DNA of 8,491 nt, from NCBI GenBank assembly GCA_016793585.1, contig JAEUJR010001181.1, positions 1 to 8,491 on the forward strand, in the 5' to 3' direction. Made by a program: the position numbers and the translations under genes. This document shows, piece by piece, positions 1-7,113 of the stretch. The DNA is from Archangium sp. Lineage in GTDB: Bacteria; Myxococcota; Myxococcia; Myxococcales; Myxococcaceae. Position 1 is the stretch's first letter. Every line of letters starts with the position of its first letter. The notes beneath the pieces were generated by a model that saw nothing but the letters and a program-made list of their open reading frames with translations, was not told the DNA's origin and searched no databases.

Positions 1-297
1 CGGAAGTTCCTCGAAGCGGAGCTGCTCTTCCTCGGCGAGGATGACGCCCTGTGACGAAACTTCGACGCTGAGTCGCCTCGTCTTGTCTCCCTCCTTGATC
101 TCGAACTCGGCCTCGTACTGCACAGCAGCGCCGCGCCGCTCGCGCTCGAACACGCAGCTCGCCGCGTCGGGGTAGGCCTTGCTCACGGCAGCGCGTACGG
201 CGTCTGGCACCTCGCTGTTCGCAAGTTTGTCTGCGGCGCGGCCAGCCAGGCTCCAGAGGCACGCGGTAGTAGCGACGACGACGAGTACAGTCTTCAT
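1..297 (-). CDS. Exported PepSY-like small protein (partial, C-terminus outside window)
   Basis: Reading the minus strand from ATG at 297 gives 99 codons with no stop before the window edge. Residues 1-21 look like a Sec signal peptide: MK, a hydrophobic run VLVVVATTACLWSLA, then a likely cut after GRA. The mature part begins with the pattern VPDAVRAAVSKAYPDAAS (residues 30-47), followed by an alternating-strand stretch ending VEVSSQGVILAEEEQL. A helix with a YP-D motif followed by strands and an S-Q-G-V turn is the layout of PepSY-like periplasmic domains, so a periplasmic location is likely. It is the last visible gene of the efflux operon and starts 11 bases after the pump stop codon, so it is probably co-expressed and may be an accessory or sensor of the pump. 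That role is inferred from position only. The ATG at 312 is in frame but was not chosen, because a strong Shine-Dalgarno sequence sits between the two ATGs. Confidence 0.7.
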   Translation of the reverse strand, partial: MKTVLVVVATTACLWSLAGRAADKLANSEVPDAVRAAVSKAYPDAASCVFERERRGAAVQYEAEFEIKEGDKTRRLSVEVSSQGVILAEEEQLRFEELP

Positions 298-303
298 GAA
301 CGG

Positions 304-309
304 CTCCTT
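304..309 (-). promoter_or_regulatory. Ribosome binding site for the PepSY-like gene, touching the pump stop codon
   Basis: AAGGAG is read on the minus strand at 309-304, with a 6-base spacer before ATG at 297. Its first A is also the last base of the pump stop codon TGA (311-309). Ribosomes ending the pump gene would finish on this site, which supports coupled translation and fixes the start at 297 rather than 312. Confidence 0.75.
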
Positions 310-3300
310 CATGACGCGGTGTGGTGCTGCGACTCATCCATCGAGTCCTCTGTGGGCTCACGCTGCGCGCCGAGCCACCCGTAGAGCGCCGGCGTCACGA
401 GCAACGTGAGAACGGTCGAACTCACCAGCCCCCCAAGAATGACGACGGCCATCGGGTGCTCAATCTCGTGCCCCGCCTGTTGGCCCCCCAAGGCGACCGG
501 CACCAGGGCGAGGCCCGTCGCCAGCGCCGTCATCAAGATGGGCGCCAGCCGCTCCCGCGCGCCGCGCACCACCAGTTCTGCGCTGAACGGGAGGCCCTCT
601 TCACGCTCGAGATGACGAAAGTGCGAGACGAGCATGATGCCGTTGCGCGCCGCGATGCCAATGACGGCCACGAGCCCAATCAACGTGCCCAGCGAGACGA
701 CGCCGGAGGCCGCCGCTGCGACAACGCCCCCTACCAGCGCAAAGGGGAGGCCGCCGAAGACCATGAGGGCGAGCCGGCCCGAACGGAAGTCGACGAGGAG
801 CACGAAGAAGATGCCGAGCAGCGCCAGAGCCGCGAGGCTGAAGAGCCGGGTCCGCGCCGCCCGTCGCGCCGCACCCTCGCCGAGAATCTCCGCGTGGTGT
901 CCCGACGGCAGTTGGAGGGCGGCCACGCTGGCCGCGACGGCGCCGCTCACGCTCGACAAGTCTGCGTCCGGCGCGAGGTCCACCAAGACGTCGAGCTTCC
1001 GGGTCGTCGCGTCGTGGGCAATGGTGTTCGAGACGGGCACGACGCTCACGTCGGCGACGTCGCCGAGACGCGTGAGGGTGCGTCCGTCGACCGCGATGCC
1101 CAGGTCGCGCACGGCGGCGACGTCAGCGCGGCTCGCGTCGTTTCCCCAGACGACCACGTCGATGGGTTGCAGGCCTCGCACGAACTGCCCCGCAGTTTCG
1201 CCGGCGAGCAGGGTCGCCATGCGCGCGCGCACCAGGCCCGGCTCGATGCCGAAGGCTGCGCAGCGGTCCGCGTCGACGCGAACCTGGAGTTGGGGGACCA
1301 ACACCTGGGCCTCGGGGTGCGCGTGCGAGACGCCGGGGACGGCCTCGAGCTCGTGGGAGAGCCGTCCCGCGATGCCACGAAGTGCCTCGAGGTTCTCGCC
1401 GCGCAAGCGGACGACGATGGCGCCGCCGCCTCCGCTCAGCACCTCTCGCATGCGCTCCTGCAGGTACGTCTGCACGTCACGGAAGACGCCCGGGTACCCG
1501 TCCACGATGTCTCGCACGCGCTGTGACGTCACGGCGAGGTCTGCGCTCGGGTCGACGCTGATCCACAGTTCCGCGAAGTTGGGGCCCACCACCTCGTCGG
1601 CCACCTCGGCACGACCGATGTGGGCTCCGAAGTTTCTGACGCCGGGAACGGTGAGCAACTCTGCGCGCGCGAGGTTCGCCGTTCGCGCCACGGCCTCCAG
1701 CGAGGTCCCTGGCCGCGCCACCCAGTGCATCAGGAAGTCGTTCTCTGCGAAGTGCGGGAGGAACTCTTCGCGGAGCGTCGACGCGAGCAGCGCCGTCAGG
1801 CCGAGTAGGCCAAGGGAACCGGCGAGCAGGCGTCGTGGGCGAGACATCGTCCACCGGAGCAACGGCTCGTACGCCCGCACCAGCGTCGTCGCGACAGGCG
1901 ACTGGTGCTCGGTGCCGCGCGCGCGCCGGAGGAGCAGCAGCGCGAGCACCGGCGTGATGGTGAGCGCCGTGACGGTGCTCGCGAGGATGGCGAGCCCGTA
2001 CGACAGGGCCAGTGGCCGGAAGAACTCACCAGCCACGCCATCGAGAAAGAGAATGGGGACGAACACCAACAGGACGATGAGGCTCGCGAAGACGATGGCG
2101 CTGCGCACTTCCAGCGAAGCGTCGAGCACGACGCGCATCGCGGTCTTCAGGCTGGGACGCTCCGGCAACGCGCTGAGCCGGCGATGAATGTTCTCGACGT
2201 CGATGATGGCATCGTCGACGACCTCACCGAGCGCAATGACCAACCCTGCGATGACCATCGTGTCGATGGTTCTCCCCAGCAGCGTCAGGACGAACGCGGC
2301 CGACAGCAGCGACAGCGGAATCGCGAGCACGCTGATGAGGGCGGTGCGGGTGTTCCAGAGGAAGAGGAACAGCACGGCGACCACGAAAGCGCAGCCGATG
2401 CCCATCGCATGGCCGAGGTTCGTCAGCGCGCGCTCAATGAAGCTCGCCGGCCGGAAGATGGTGGCGTCCAGCTCGACGCCAGTCAGACCCGGGCGCAGCC
2501 GCGTGAGCGCCGCGTCGATGCCGGCCGTGACGTCGAGCGTGCTCGCGCCGGGTTGCTTCTCGACGATGAGGAGCAGACCGGTGCCGGTCGTCACCAGCGC
2601 ATCGCCGATGGGCACGGCCGCGGCCTCGCGCACGTCTGCGACGTCGCCGATGGTCACCGTCCCACGGCCGAGCGTCGCCAGCGGCACTCGAGCCAACTCC
2701 TCTGCGTCGCGCACCATCGCGCTCTGCACGACAGGCAGGCGCGTCGTCGGCAGGTCGACCAGCCCGCCCGCGCGCGGCGTCACCGCGTCTCGGGCTGCGG
2801 TGACGAGGCGACTCAAGTCGACTCCATTGGCGACGAGCCTGTCGGGGTCGGCCTGCACCTCGATGCGTCGCCGGCGCTCCCCCCAGACGGCGACGTTGGC
2901 CACGCCGGGGACGGACATCAACGCCGGGCGCACTCTCCACCGCGCGAGGTCCGACAGCTCGGTCTGTGACAGCGTTGCCGACCACATCCCAATCTTCAGG
3001 ATGCGGCTCGTCGAGGACAGCGGCGAGAGCAACACCGGCGCGCGGGCAGCCGTCGGAAGGCCTGGCGCGGCGCGGGTGACGCGCTCCTGAACCAGCGCTC
3101 GCGCCTGCAGGAGGTCGGCGCCGGTGGGGAACAGAAGCAGAATCGAAGACAGCCCCAGCACCGACTTGCTGCGAATGGCCGTGACGCCAGGCGTTCCCGC
3201 GAGTGCCGCCTCGAGCGGCGTCGTGACGAGCGCTTCGACCTCCTCGCTCGAGAGCCCGGGCGCCTCAGTCTGAACTTCGACCCGCGGCGGGGCGAACTCC

Positions 3301-3416
3301 GGGAAGGCATCGAAACGCGCGCCCGTCAGGCTGCGCCCCGCCAGGGCGATGAAGAGAATGGCGAGGCCGACCACGACCCACCGCTGCTGAAGACACCATG
3401 CGACGAGCGTGCGCAT
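309..3416 (-). CDS. HME-RND efflux pump, inner-membrane permease (CzcA/CusA family)
   Basis: This is a 1035-residue proton-driven inner-membrane transporter, the usual length for CzcA/CusA proteins. It has the duplicated RND plan: TM1 (about 12-30), a large periplasmic loop, TM2-TM6 (about 335-495), TM7 (about 528-546), a second loop, and TM8-TM12 (about 858-1016). Family marks include [19 protein letters not shown] near residue 38, TIGDVADV at 255 and TRLGDVADV at 782 in the docking domains, and [20 protein letters not shown] at 987-1006. In TM4 the proton-site stretch reads [15 protein letters not shown] (395-409). D401 and E408 match the conserved D and E of the family. The first Asp of CzcA is replaced by A395, as in CusA. 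Cation export is the family role, but the substrate is not readable here. The start was placed at 3416, giving [16 protein letters not shown], because a longer reading from 3476 adds 20 Arg-rich residues that overlap the adaptor gene. The TGATG junction with the adaptor suggests coupling. Confidence 0.93.
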   Translation of the reverse strand: MRTLVAWCLQQRWVVVGLAILFIALAGRSLTGARFDAFPEFAPPRVEVQTEAPGLSSEEVEALVTTPLEAALAGTPGVTAIRSKSVLGLSSILLLFPTGADLLQARALVQERVTRAAPGLPTAARAPVLLSPLSSTSRILKIGMWSATLSQTELSDLARWRVRPALMSVPGVANVAVWGERRRRIEVQADPDRLVANGVDLSRLVTAARDAVTPRAGGLVDLPTTRLPVVQSAMVRDAEELARVPLATLGRGTVTIGDVADVREAAAVPIGDALVTTGTGLLLIVEKQPGASTLDVTAGIDAALTRLRPGLTGVELDATIFRPASFIERALTNLGHAMGIGCAFVVAVLFLFLWNTRTALISVLAIPLSLLSAAFVLTLLGRTIDTMVIAGLVIALGEVVDDAIIDVENIHRRLSALPERPSLKTAMRVVLDASLEVRSAIVFASLIVLLVFVPILFLDGVAGEFFRPLALSYGLAILASTVTALTITPVLALLLLRRARGTEHQSPVATTLVRAYEPLLRWTMSRPRRLLAGSLGLLGLTALLASTLREEFLPHFAENDFLMHWVARPGTSLEAVARTANLARAELLTVPGVRNFGAHIGRAEVADEVVGPNFAELWISVDPSADLAVTSQRVRDIVDGYPGVFRDVQTYLQERMREVLSGGGGAIVVRLRGENLEALRGIAGRLSHELEAVPGVSHAHPEAQVLVPQLQVRVDADRCAAFGIEPGLVRARMATLLAGETAGQFVRGLQPIDVVVWGNDASRADVAAVRDLGIAVDGRTLTRLGDVADVSVVPVSNTIAHDATTRKLDVLVDLAPDADLSSVSGAVAASVAALQLPSGHHAEILGEGAARRAARTRLFSLAALALLGIFFVLLVDFRSGRLALMVFGGLPFALVGGVVAAAASGVVSLGTLIGLVAVIGIAARNGIMLVSHFRHLEREEGLPFSAELVVRGARERLAPILMTALATGLALVPVALGGQQAGHEIEHPMAVVILGGLVSSTVLTLLVTPALYGWLGAQREPTEDSMDESQHHTAS

Positions 3417-4567
3417 CAGTGCCCCGGAGGAAACTCGGTGCCGAACAGCTCCACGGCGCCGACAGAGACGATGCACGAGCCGACCGCGGGCCCGCGCGCC
3501 AACACCATGTCATCGCCTGCCCGACGCGCGGGATCCACGCGCGCGCGGGCGTAACGGCCGTCTTCGCAACGATAGACCCACGCGCCTCCCCACGCGTCGA
3601 GCACCACCGCAGACGCGGGCACAACGAGCGCCGACGCGACGTCGAGAAGAGGCAGCTCCACCAGGATGCGCTCTCCAGGAGCGAAGCCCGCACTGGCCGG
3701 CAGCGAGAGATAGCGGTCGACGGTGCTCCGGTCCGGCTCGGCAGTCGGGGGCCCGGGGACGAAGCGCGCCTCCTCCGCGCGCGCCCCGCCATTCCGCCGC
3801 ACGCGCGGAGCGGCAGTGGTGTCGAGGCGCGCGAGGTCGCCGGAGTACACGGGCACTCTCACCTGGAGGGCGTCCACGCCGACCAACTCGAAGAGCGGTG
3901 CGCCTGCGGCGACGGCCTGTCCTTCAGCGACGGCGAGCAGCCGGATGACGCCCTGCACCGGGGCTCGCACCAGCATCGCCACGTCAGACAGGAGCGGGTC
4001 GCGCGAGAGCGTCGTGGCGCGCGCCCTGGCTGCATCTGCGTCAGCCTGCGCCACGGCTCTCGCCGCGACGGCTTCTTCCAGGGCTCGGGCGCTCCCAGCG
4101 CCCTCGTCGATGAGCGCCTGGTTGCGGCTCACTCGCAGTTCGAGCGCCGCAAGGTTGGCTTCGGCCGCGGCGACCTCTCGAGCGACGCGCGCGCGGGTGT
4201 CGCGGTCCGTGGGCGCGATGGCCGTGAGCCGCAGCAGGCCCGCGCCTCGCTGCACGGCCGCGCCCGGGAGCAACGGCTCGCTGGTGACGAAATGCACCTC
4301 GCCCGCCACCGGTGCCGTCACGACGACGGTGCGACCGGGCGGGACGACGACTTCACCTCCTACCAGGCGTGTCCGGGGGACGGGAGCTGAGCGCACCTGG
4401 CTCGTCTGGAGCTTGAGCCGTGAGATGGCCTCAGCGGAGAGGCGCACCGTCGGCAAGTCGCCCTCCGTGACGGGGTGCGAGACCTCTGCGGCTGGAGCGC
4501 GGGCCGACGGTGCCTTCGCCCCACAGGCCGCGAGGATGAGCAGGAAGGACGGGACGAATCGAGTCAT
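3416..4567 (-). CDS. Periplasmic adaptor (membrane fusion) lipoprotein of the RND pump (CzcB/CusB-like)
   Basis: This 383-residue protein bridges the inner-membrane pump and the outer-membrane channel. It begins MTRFVPSFLLILAACGAK, a lipoprotein signal with lipobox LAAC and lipidated Cys at residue 15. Visible domains in order are: the first half of the lipoyl-like domain (about 78-115, with VVVTAPVAGEVHFV), an Ala/Arg/Glu-rich helical hairpin (about 121-188), the second lipoyl half (about 199-228, RAPVQGVIRLLAVAEGQAV), a beta-barrel (about 233-305) and a membrane-proximal domain containing LVVPASAVVLDAWGGAWVYR (314-333). This is the normal RND adaptor order. No His-rich head, Met cluster or YHS-type extension is present, unlike several metal-pump adaptors, so the sequence does not reveal the substrate. 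Its ATG overlaps the channel gene stop by four bases, and its own TGA shares one base with the pump ATG. Confidence 0.9.
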   Translation of the reverse strand: MTRFVPSFLLILAACGAKAPSARAPAAEVSHPVTEGDLPTVRLSAEAISRLKLQTSQVRSAPVPRTRLVGGEVVVPPGRTVVVTAPVAGEVHFVTSEPLLPGAAVQRGAGLLRLTAIAPTDRDTRARVAREVAAAEANLAALELRVSRNQALIDEGAGSARALEEAVAARAVAQADADAARARATTLSRDPLLSDVAMLVRAPVQGVIRLLAVAEGQAVAAGAPLFELVGVDALQVRVPVYSGDLARLDTTAAPRVRRNGGARAEEARFVPGPPTAEPDRSTVDRYLSLPASAGFAPGERILVELPLLDVASALVVPASAVVLDAWGGAWVYRCEDGRYARARVDPARRAGDDMVLARGPAVGSCIVSVGAVELFGTEFPPGH

Positions 4568-5907
4568 CGGTCACCTTGTTCAGCGCCGACGCGTGACGCC
4601 ACGTCGGTCGCGCTCTGCAGCCGTGCGCCCAGCGCTCGCTCGAGCTCACAGAGGGCCCGTCTCTGTTCCGCGAGCAACTCGGCGCGTCGAAGCCGGGCTT
4701 CCCCGACACGTCGCAGGACATCGAGCACCACGAGGTACGGCTGGTCGCCCGTCTCGAAGCCGTGTCGCGCCTGGGCGAGTGCGTCCTCCAGCGCCGGGAG
4801 GACCTCGACCTCAAAGCGTCGTCGAGAGCGAGTCGCCTGCTCGAGGCGTGCAAGCGCGACGGTGACCTCCATGACGACGGTCCGCGCGACCAACTCGTGT
4901 TGCGCGACCACCCGCTCGACCTCGGCGTCTGCGCGCCCAGTACCGCCCTGATTCTGGTTGAAGATGGGCAGGTCGAGCCGGCCGCCGAGGCGGAGCGCAG
5001 GCCCAGCGGGCTGACTCCACTGTGTCTCGACGAGGGCACCGAGGTTGACGATGCGGCTGCGCTCCCAGCCCGCGCGAGCCGTCGCCGCAGAAATGGCCAG
5101 GGCTGCAGACCGCGCGTCCGGCCGTGCGGCACGGGCAACGCCGATGAGTGACGTCAACGGCAGCGTCTGAGCAGGAGGGGATGAGAAGCGGGGCTGGGCC
5201 GGCACACCCGCGTCGTCCAGCGCGAGCGTCGCGACGAGCCGCGCCTGGGCCATCACCTTCTCGGTCTCGGCGAGGTCGAGTGCGTCGGCACTCGTCCGGG
5301 CGTCGGCCGAGAGGACCCGTTCCTCGAGCGGGCTGATGTCACCCACCTTCACCCGCACGGCGGCCAGCCGGGCGACGTCGGCTGCGACCTGTGCCAACTC
5401 CGCGCGCACCGTCGCTCGGTCGAACGCGAGCCCCAGCTCGATGTGGAGCAGGCGGGCATCGCGCACGACGTCGAGCGCCCGCATCAGCACCGCCTCACCA
5501 GCCGCGTCTGCCTCTCGTGCAGCGACCTCGGTGCGACGTGGCATCTGCCAAAGCGACTCGAGGGGAACCAGGAGCGTCGCCACGGCAGTGATGGGTCCGA
5601 ACGGCGCCATGAGACTGATCTGCGGGTTGGCGGGGCGCCGGGCTTCATCCAGCGTCGCCAACGCGGCGTCGATTCGCGTCAGCTCCGCGCGAAGCGCTGG
5701 GTTGCGGCAGAGCGCGGTGGCGACCACTTCACCTTCATCGAGGCCGTCTTCGAGCGCCACGGCTGGGGAGGTCCCAGGGGACTGCGGGCAACCGCCAGCA
5801 CCCGTTCGCTCGAGGAACTCCCGCCCAATCCACGCGCGATCTCTGTTGGATGTCGCACAGCCAACGAGCCCCGCACAGCAACTGAGGAGGAGAAGACAAC
5901 GGGTCAC
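4564..5907 (-). CDS. Outer-membrane efflux channel lipoprotein (TolC/CzcC-type)
   Basis: This 447-residue outer-membrane factor would form the trimeric exit duct of the pump. The N-terminus MTRCLLLLSCCAGLVGCAT is a lipoprotein signal with lipobox LVGC and lipidated Cys17. Two related halves follow, each with the OEP pattern of a long helical hairpin. The first contains CRNPALRAELTRIDAALATL (67-86) and then RRPANPQISL. The second contains ARPDARSAALAISAATARAG (261-280) and the strand-turn segment LDLPIFNQNQGGTGRA (311-326) typical of this family. The C-terminal helix carries GFETGDQPYLVVLDVLRRVG (383-402). The start is GTG at 5907. An in-frame TGA at 5922-5920 rules out any earlier start except those two codons away or less, and the signal sequence fits GTG. 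No strong Shine-Dalgarno sequence is seen. It is the first gene of the minus-strand operon and overlaps the adaptor by ATGA. Confidence 0.9.
   Translation of the reverse strand: MTRCLLLLSCCAGLVGCATSNRDRAWIGREFLERTGAGGCPQSPGTSPAVALEDGLDEGEVVATALCRNPALRAELTRIDAALATLDEARRPANPQISLMAPFGPITAVATLLVPLESLWQMPRRTEVAAREADAAGEAVLMRALDVVRDARLLHIELGLAFDRATVRAELAQVAADVARLAAVRVKVGDISPLEERVLSADARTSADALDLAETEKVMAQARLVATLALDDAGVPAQPRFSSPPAQTLPLTSLIGVARAARPDARSAALAISAATARAGWERSRIVNLGALVETQWSQPAGPALRLGGRLDLPIFNQNQGGTGRADAEVERVVAQHELVARTVVMEVTVALARLEQATRSRRRFEVEVLPALEDALAQARHGFETGDQPYLVVLDVLRRVGEARLRRAELLAEQRRALCELERALGARLQSATDVASRVGAEQGDR
4572..4577 (-). promoter_or_regulatory. Ribosome binding site for the adaptor gene
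   Basis: AAGGTG is read on the minus strand at 4577-4572, four bases before ATG at 4567 and inside the end of the channel gene. It supports the chosen adaptor start and the idea that the overlapping genes are translated in sequence. Confidence 0.5.
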
Positions 5908-5919
5908 GAAGACGGTGTC

Positions 5920-5927
5920 TCACGTGA
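5920..5927. repeat. Perfect 8-base palindrome TCACGTGA
   Basis: TCACGTGA reads the same on both strands and lies 12 bases upstream of the GTG start of the channel gene. It could be half of an operator or an accidental palindrome. The flanking bases do not extend the symmetry, so the call is weak. Confidence 0.25.
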
Positions 5928-5998
5928 TGCCAAACGCAGCCTGAACGGCATCTGCGGCCCGGAGCCACGCCCGAGCCGTCCCGACTCGGCACCTTGTG

Positions 5999-6013
5999 GG
6001 TCTTTGCGAGACC
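5999..6013 (+). repeat. Small hairpin before the glycosyltransferase start
   Basis: GGTCT (5999-6003) and AGACC (6009-6013) are perfect inverted copies around the loop TTGCG. The stem ends directly before the GAGG Shine-Dalgarno-like sequence at 6014-6017. It might affect ribosome access or be part of an operator. A 5-base stem in GC-rich DNA can easily arise by chance. Confidence 0.25.
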
Positions 6014-6017
6014 GAGG
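6014..6017 (+). promoter_or_regulatory. Probable ribosome binding site for the glycosyltransferase
   Basis: GAGG lies five bases before ATG at 6023. It favours this start over the in-frame GTG at 5996, which would add nine residues (MGLCETEAL) not resembling the fold start. Confidence 0.45.
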
Positions 6018-6022
6018 CCCTG

Positions 6023-7072
6023 ATGACTCAAGCTCACCTTCTGCTTGTCTACCGAAACGTCGCAACCCGGAGTTCCCTCGGCAGCGCGATTGGGCTCGGG
6101 GTCAACGCGCTCCACTCGGTTCGTGTGCTGCGCCGCGCTGGCGTCGAAGTGGAGGCGACACCGGCGGCGGAGCCGCTTGAAGTTCACCGGGCGCTCATCG
6201 CGCGACCGAGGGTGACTCACTGTGTGCTCGAGGCACCCTGGGTCAGCCGCACGCCGATGCTCGAGTTGCTGCAGGCGTTTCCCCACGTGCACTTCCTTGT
6301 GCGGAGCCACTCGCAGATCGGCTTCCTCCAAGTCGAGCCGTCGGCGATTCAACTGCTCCGCGAGCTCTTGGTCCTTCAGGAGAACTTCCTCAACCTCACG
6401 GTTGCGGCGAACAGCATCGAGCTGAAGCACTTCTTCGAGACTGCGTACAACGGCCACACGCTGTACCTCCCGAACCTCTACGATCTCGAACGCGTGCACC
6501 GGCGCCGTGGCCGCGAGCACGACCATCGGCTCCTCAGGGTCGGCAGCTTCGGAGCGCTCAGGCTGCTGAAGAACCACACGACGGCCGCAGCCGCGGCGCT
6601 GATGCTGGCTCGCAAGCGTGACTGCGACCTCGAGTTCTCGGTGTCGGTCGAGAACGACACGATGGGTGGAGGCGCGGTGCTGGACGCGCTCCGGAAGATG
6701 TTCACCGGCCTCCGCTGGGCGCGGCTCATCGAGCACCCGTGGCAGGACTGGGCGAGCTTCCGGCGAACGGTCGGAGGGATGGACCTCTGCCTCCAGGTCT
6801 CGATGACCGAGACGTTCAACGTAACGACAGCCGACGCGGTCGCGGAGGGAGTACCCTCGGTGGTGAGCCCCACCATCGAGTGGGCGCCCGACTACTGGAA
6901 GGCCGACCCCGACCGCCTCGACGATATCGTGCGCATCGGAGGGGCGCTGCTCTCGTGCCCAGATGCTGCCGAGGACGGGCTCGCCGCGCTCTCGTGCTTC
7001 ACCGAAGACGCCGTGCGGCGATGGCTCGAGTACCTGTCGGGGCCTCCGGGCCGCCACGTCCGCGCCGCGTAG
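6023..7072 (+). CDS. GT-B-fold glycosyltransferase, phage/surface-glycan type
   Basis: The product is a 349-residue protein with no signal peptide or membrane span, so it is probably cytoplasmic. The N-terminal half opens with a strand, AHLLLVY, then SSLGSAIGLGVNALHSVRVL (18-37) and a gap between strands typical of a Rossmann domain. VLEAPWV (68-74) and FLVRSHSQIGFLQVEPSAIQ (91-110) follow. The C-terminal half has LRVGSFGALRLLKNH (171-185) and the nucleotide-sugar region ETFNVTTADAVAEGVPSVVS (263-282), continuing into TIEWAPDYW. This matches the shape of family GT4-like transferases, with Glu263 and Asp271 spaced as in the EX7E motif but with Asp second. From memory, similar proteins occur in tailed phages and in bacterial surface loci. 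Donor and acceptor cannot be read. It is divergent from the pump operon and lies 41 bases before the fibre-like gene on the same strand, so the two may be co-transcribed and the fibre or a host glycan may be its target. Confidence 0.75.
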   Translation: MTQAHLLLVYRNVATRSSLGSAIGLGVNALHSVRVLRRAGVEVEATPAAEPLEVHRALIARPRVTHCVLEAPWVSRTPMLELLQAFPHVHFLVRSHSQIGFLQVEPSAIQLLRELLVLQENFLNLTVAANSIELKHFFETAYNGHTLYLPNLYDLERVHRRRGREHDHRLLRVGSFGALRLLKNHTTAAAAALMLARKRDCDLEFSVSVENDTMGGGAVLDALRKMFTGLRWARLIEHPWQDWASFRRTVGGMDLCLQVSMTETFNVTTADAVAEGVPSVVSPTIEWAPDYWKADPDRLDDIVRIGGALLSCPDAAEDGLAALSCFTEDAVRRWLEYLSGPPGRHVRAA

Positions 7073-7073
7073 T

Positions 7074-7086
7074 CCCCAAGGTGGGG
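7074..7086 (+). repeat. Short inverted repeat after the glycosyltransferase stop
   Basis: CCCCA (7074-7078) and TGGGG (7082-7086) form a 5-base stem with an AGG loop one base after the stop codon TAG. No T-tract follows, so it is not a standard factor-independent terminator. The remaining bases to the next ATG (7114) hold no clear Shine-Dalgarno sequence, only the 8-base palindrome GGCGCGCC at 7105-7112. Confidence 0.3.
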
Positions 7087-7113
7087 CGCATCGGGCTTTG
7101 AACTGGCGCGCCC

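Larger units (their letters stand above)
5908..6022. promoter_or_regulatory. Divergent intergenic region between efflux operon and glycosyltransferase gene
   Basis: These 115 bases separate the minus-strand pump operon from the plus-strand glycosyltransferase. As the only gap upstream of either unit, it should carry promoters for one or both. I could not recognise clear -35/-10 boxes or a sigma-54 site by eye. It contains the palindrome TCACGTGA at 5920-5927, an inverted repeat CCGAG (5971-5975) / CTCGG (5985-5989), and a small hairpin at 5999-6013. Assignment as regulatory rests on gene layout. Confidence 0.45.

Noticed and set aside
298..312. ATG at 312 as start of the PepSY-like gene
   Set aside because: It is in frame but lies before the AAGGAG site, which would then fall inside the coding sequence. 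ATG at 297 has ideal spacing.
321..2187. Long plus-strand open frames (321-1526, 634-2187) opposite the pump gene
   Set aside because: Their translations are Arg/Ala/Ser-rich low-complexity sequence with no recognisable domain, while the minus strand encodes a full RND pump. Long antisense open frames are expected in GC-rich coding DNA.
3417..3476. Upstream start for the pump at 3476
   Set aside because: It would add 20 Arg-rich residues before the normal RND N-terminus and overlap the adaptor by 61 bases. The TGATG junction at 3416 fits better.
5735..7057. 440-codon minus-strand open frame opposite the glycosyltransferase
   Set aside because: It is rich in Arg, Glu and Val with no coherent fold motifs and runs into the channel gene. 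The plus strand has clear glycosyltransferase motifs.
7105..7112. GGCGCGCC palindrome before the fibre gene as an operator
   Set aside because: A GC-only 8-base palindrome is common by chance in DNA of this composition, and no second copy was seen nearby.
7074..7113. Terminator after the glycosyltransferase
   Set aside because: The stem is only five pairs, with no T-run after it, so it is not evidence that transcription ends there.
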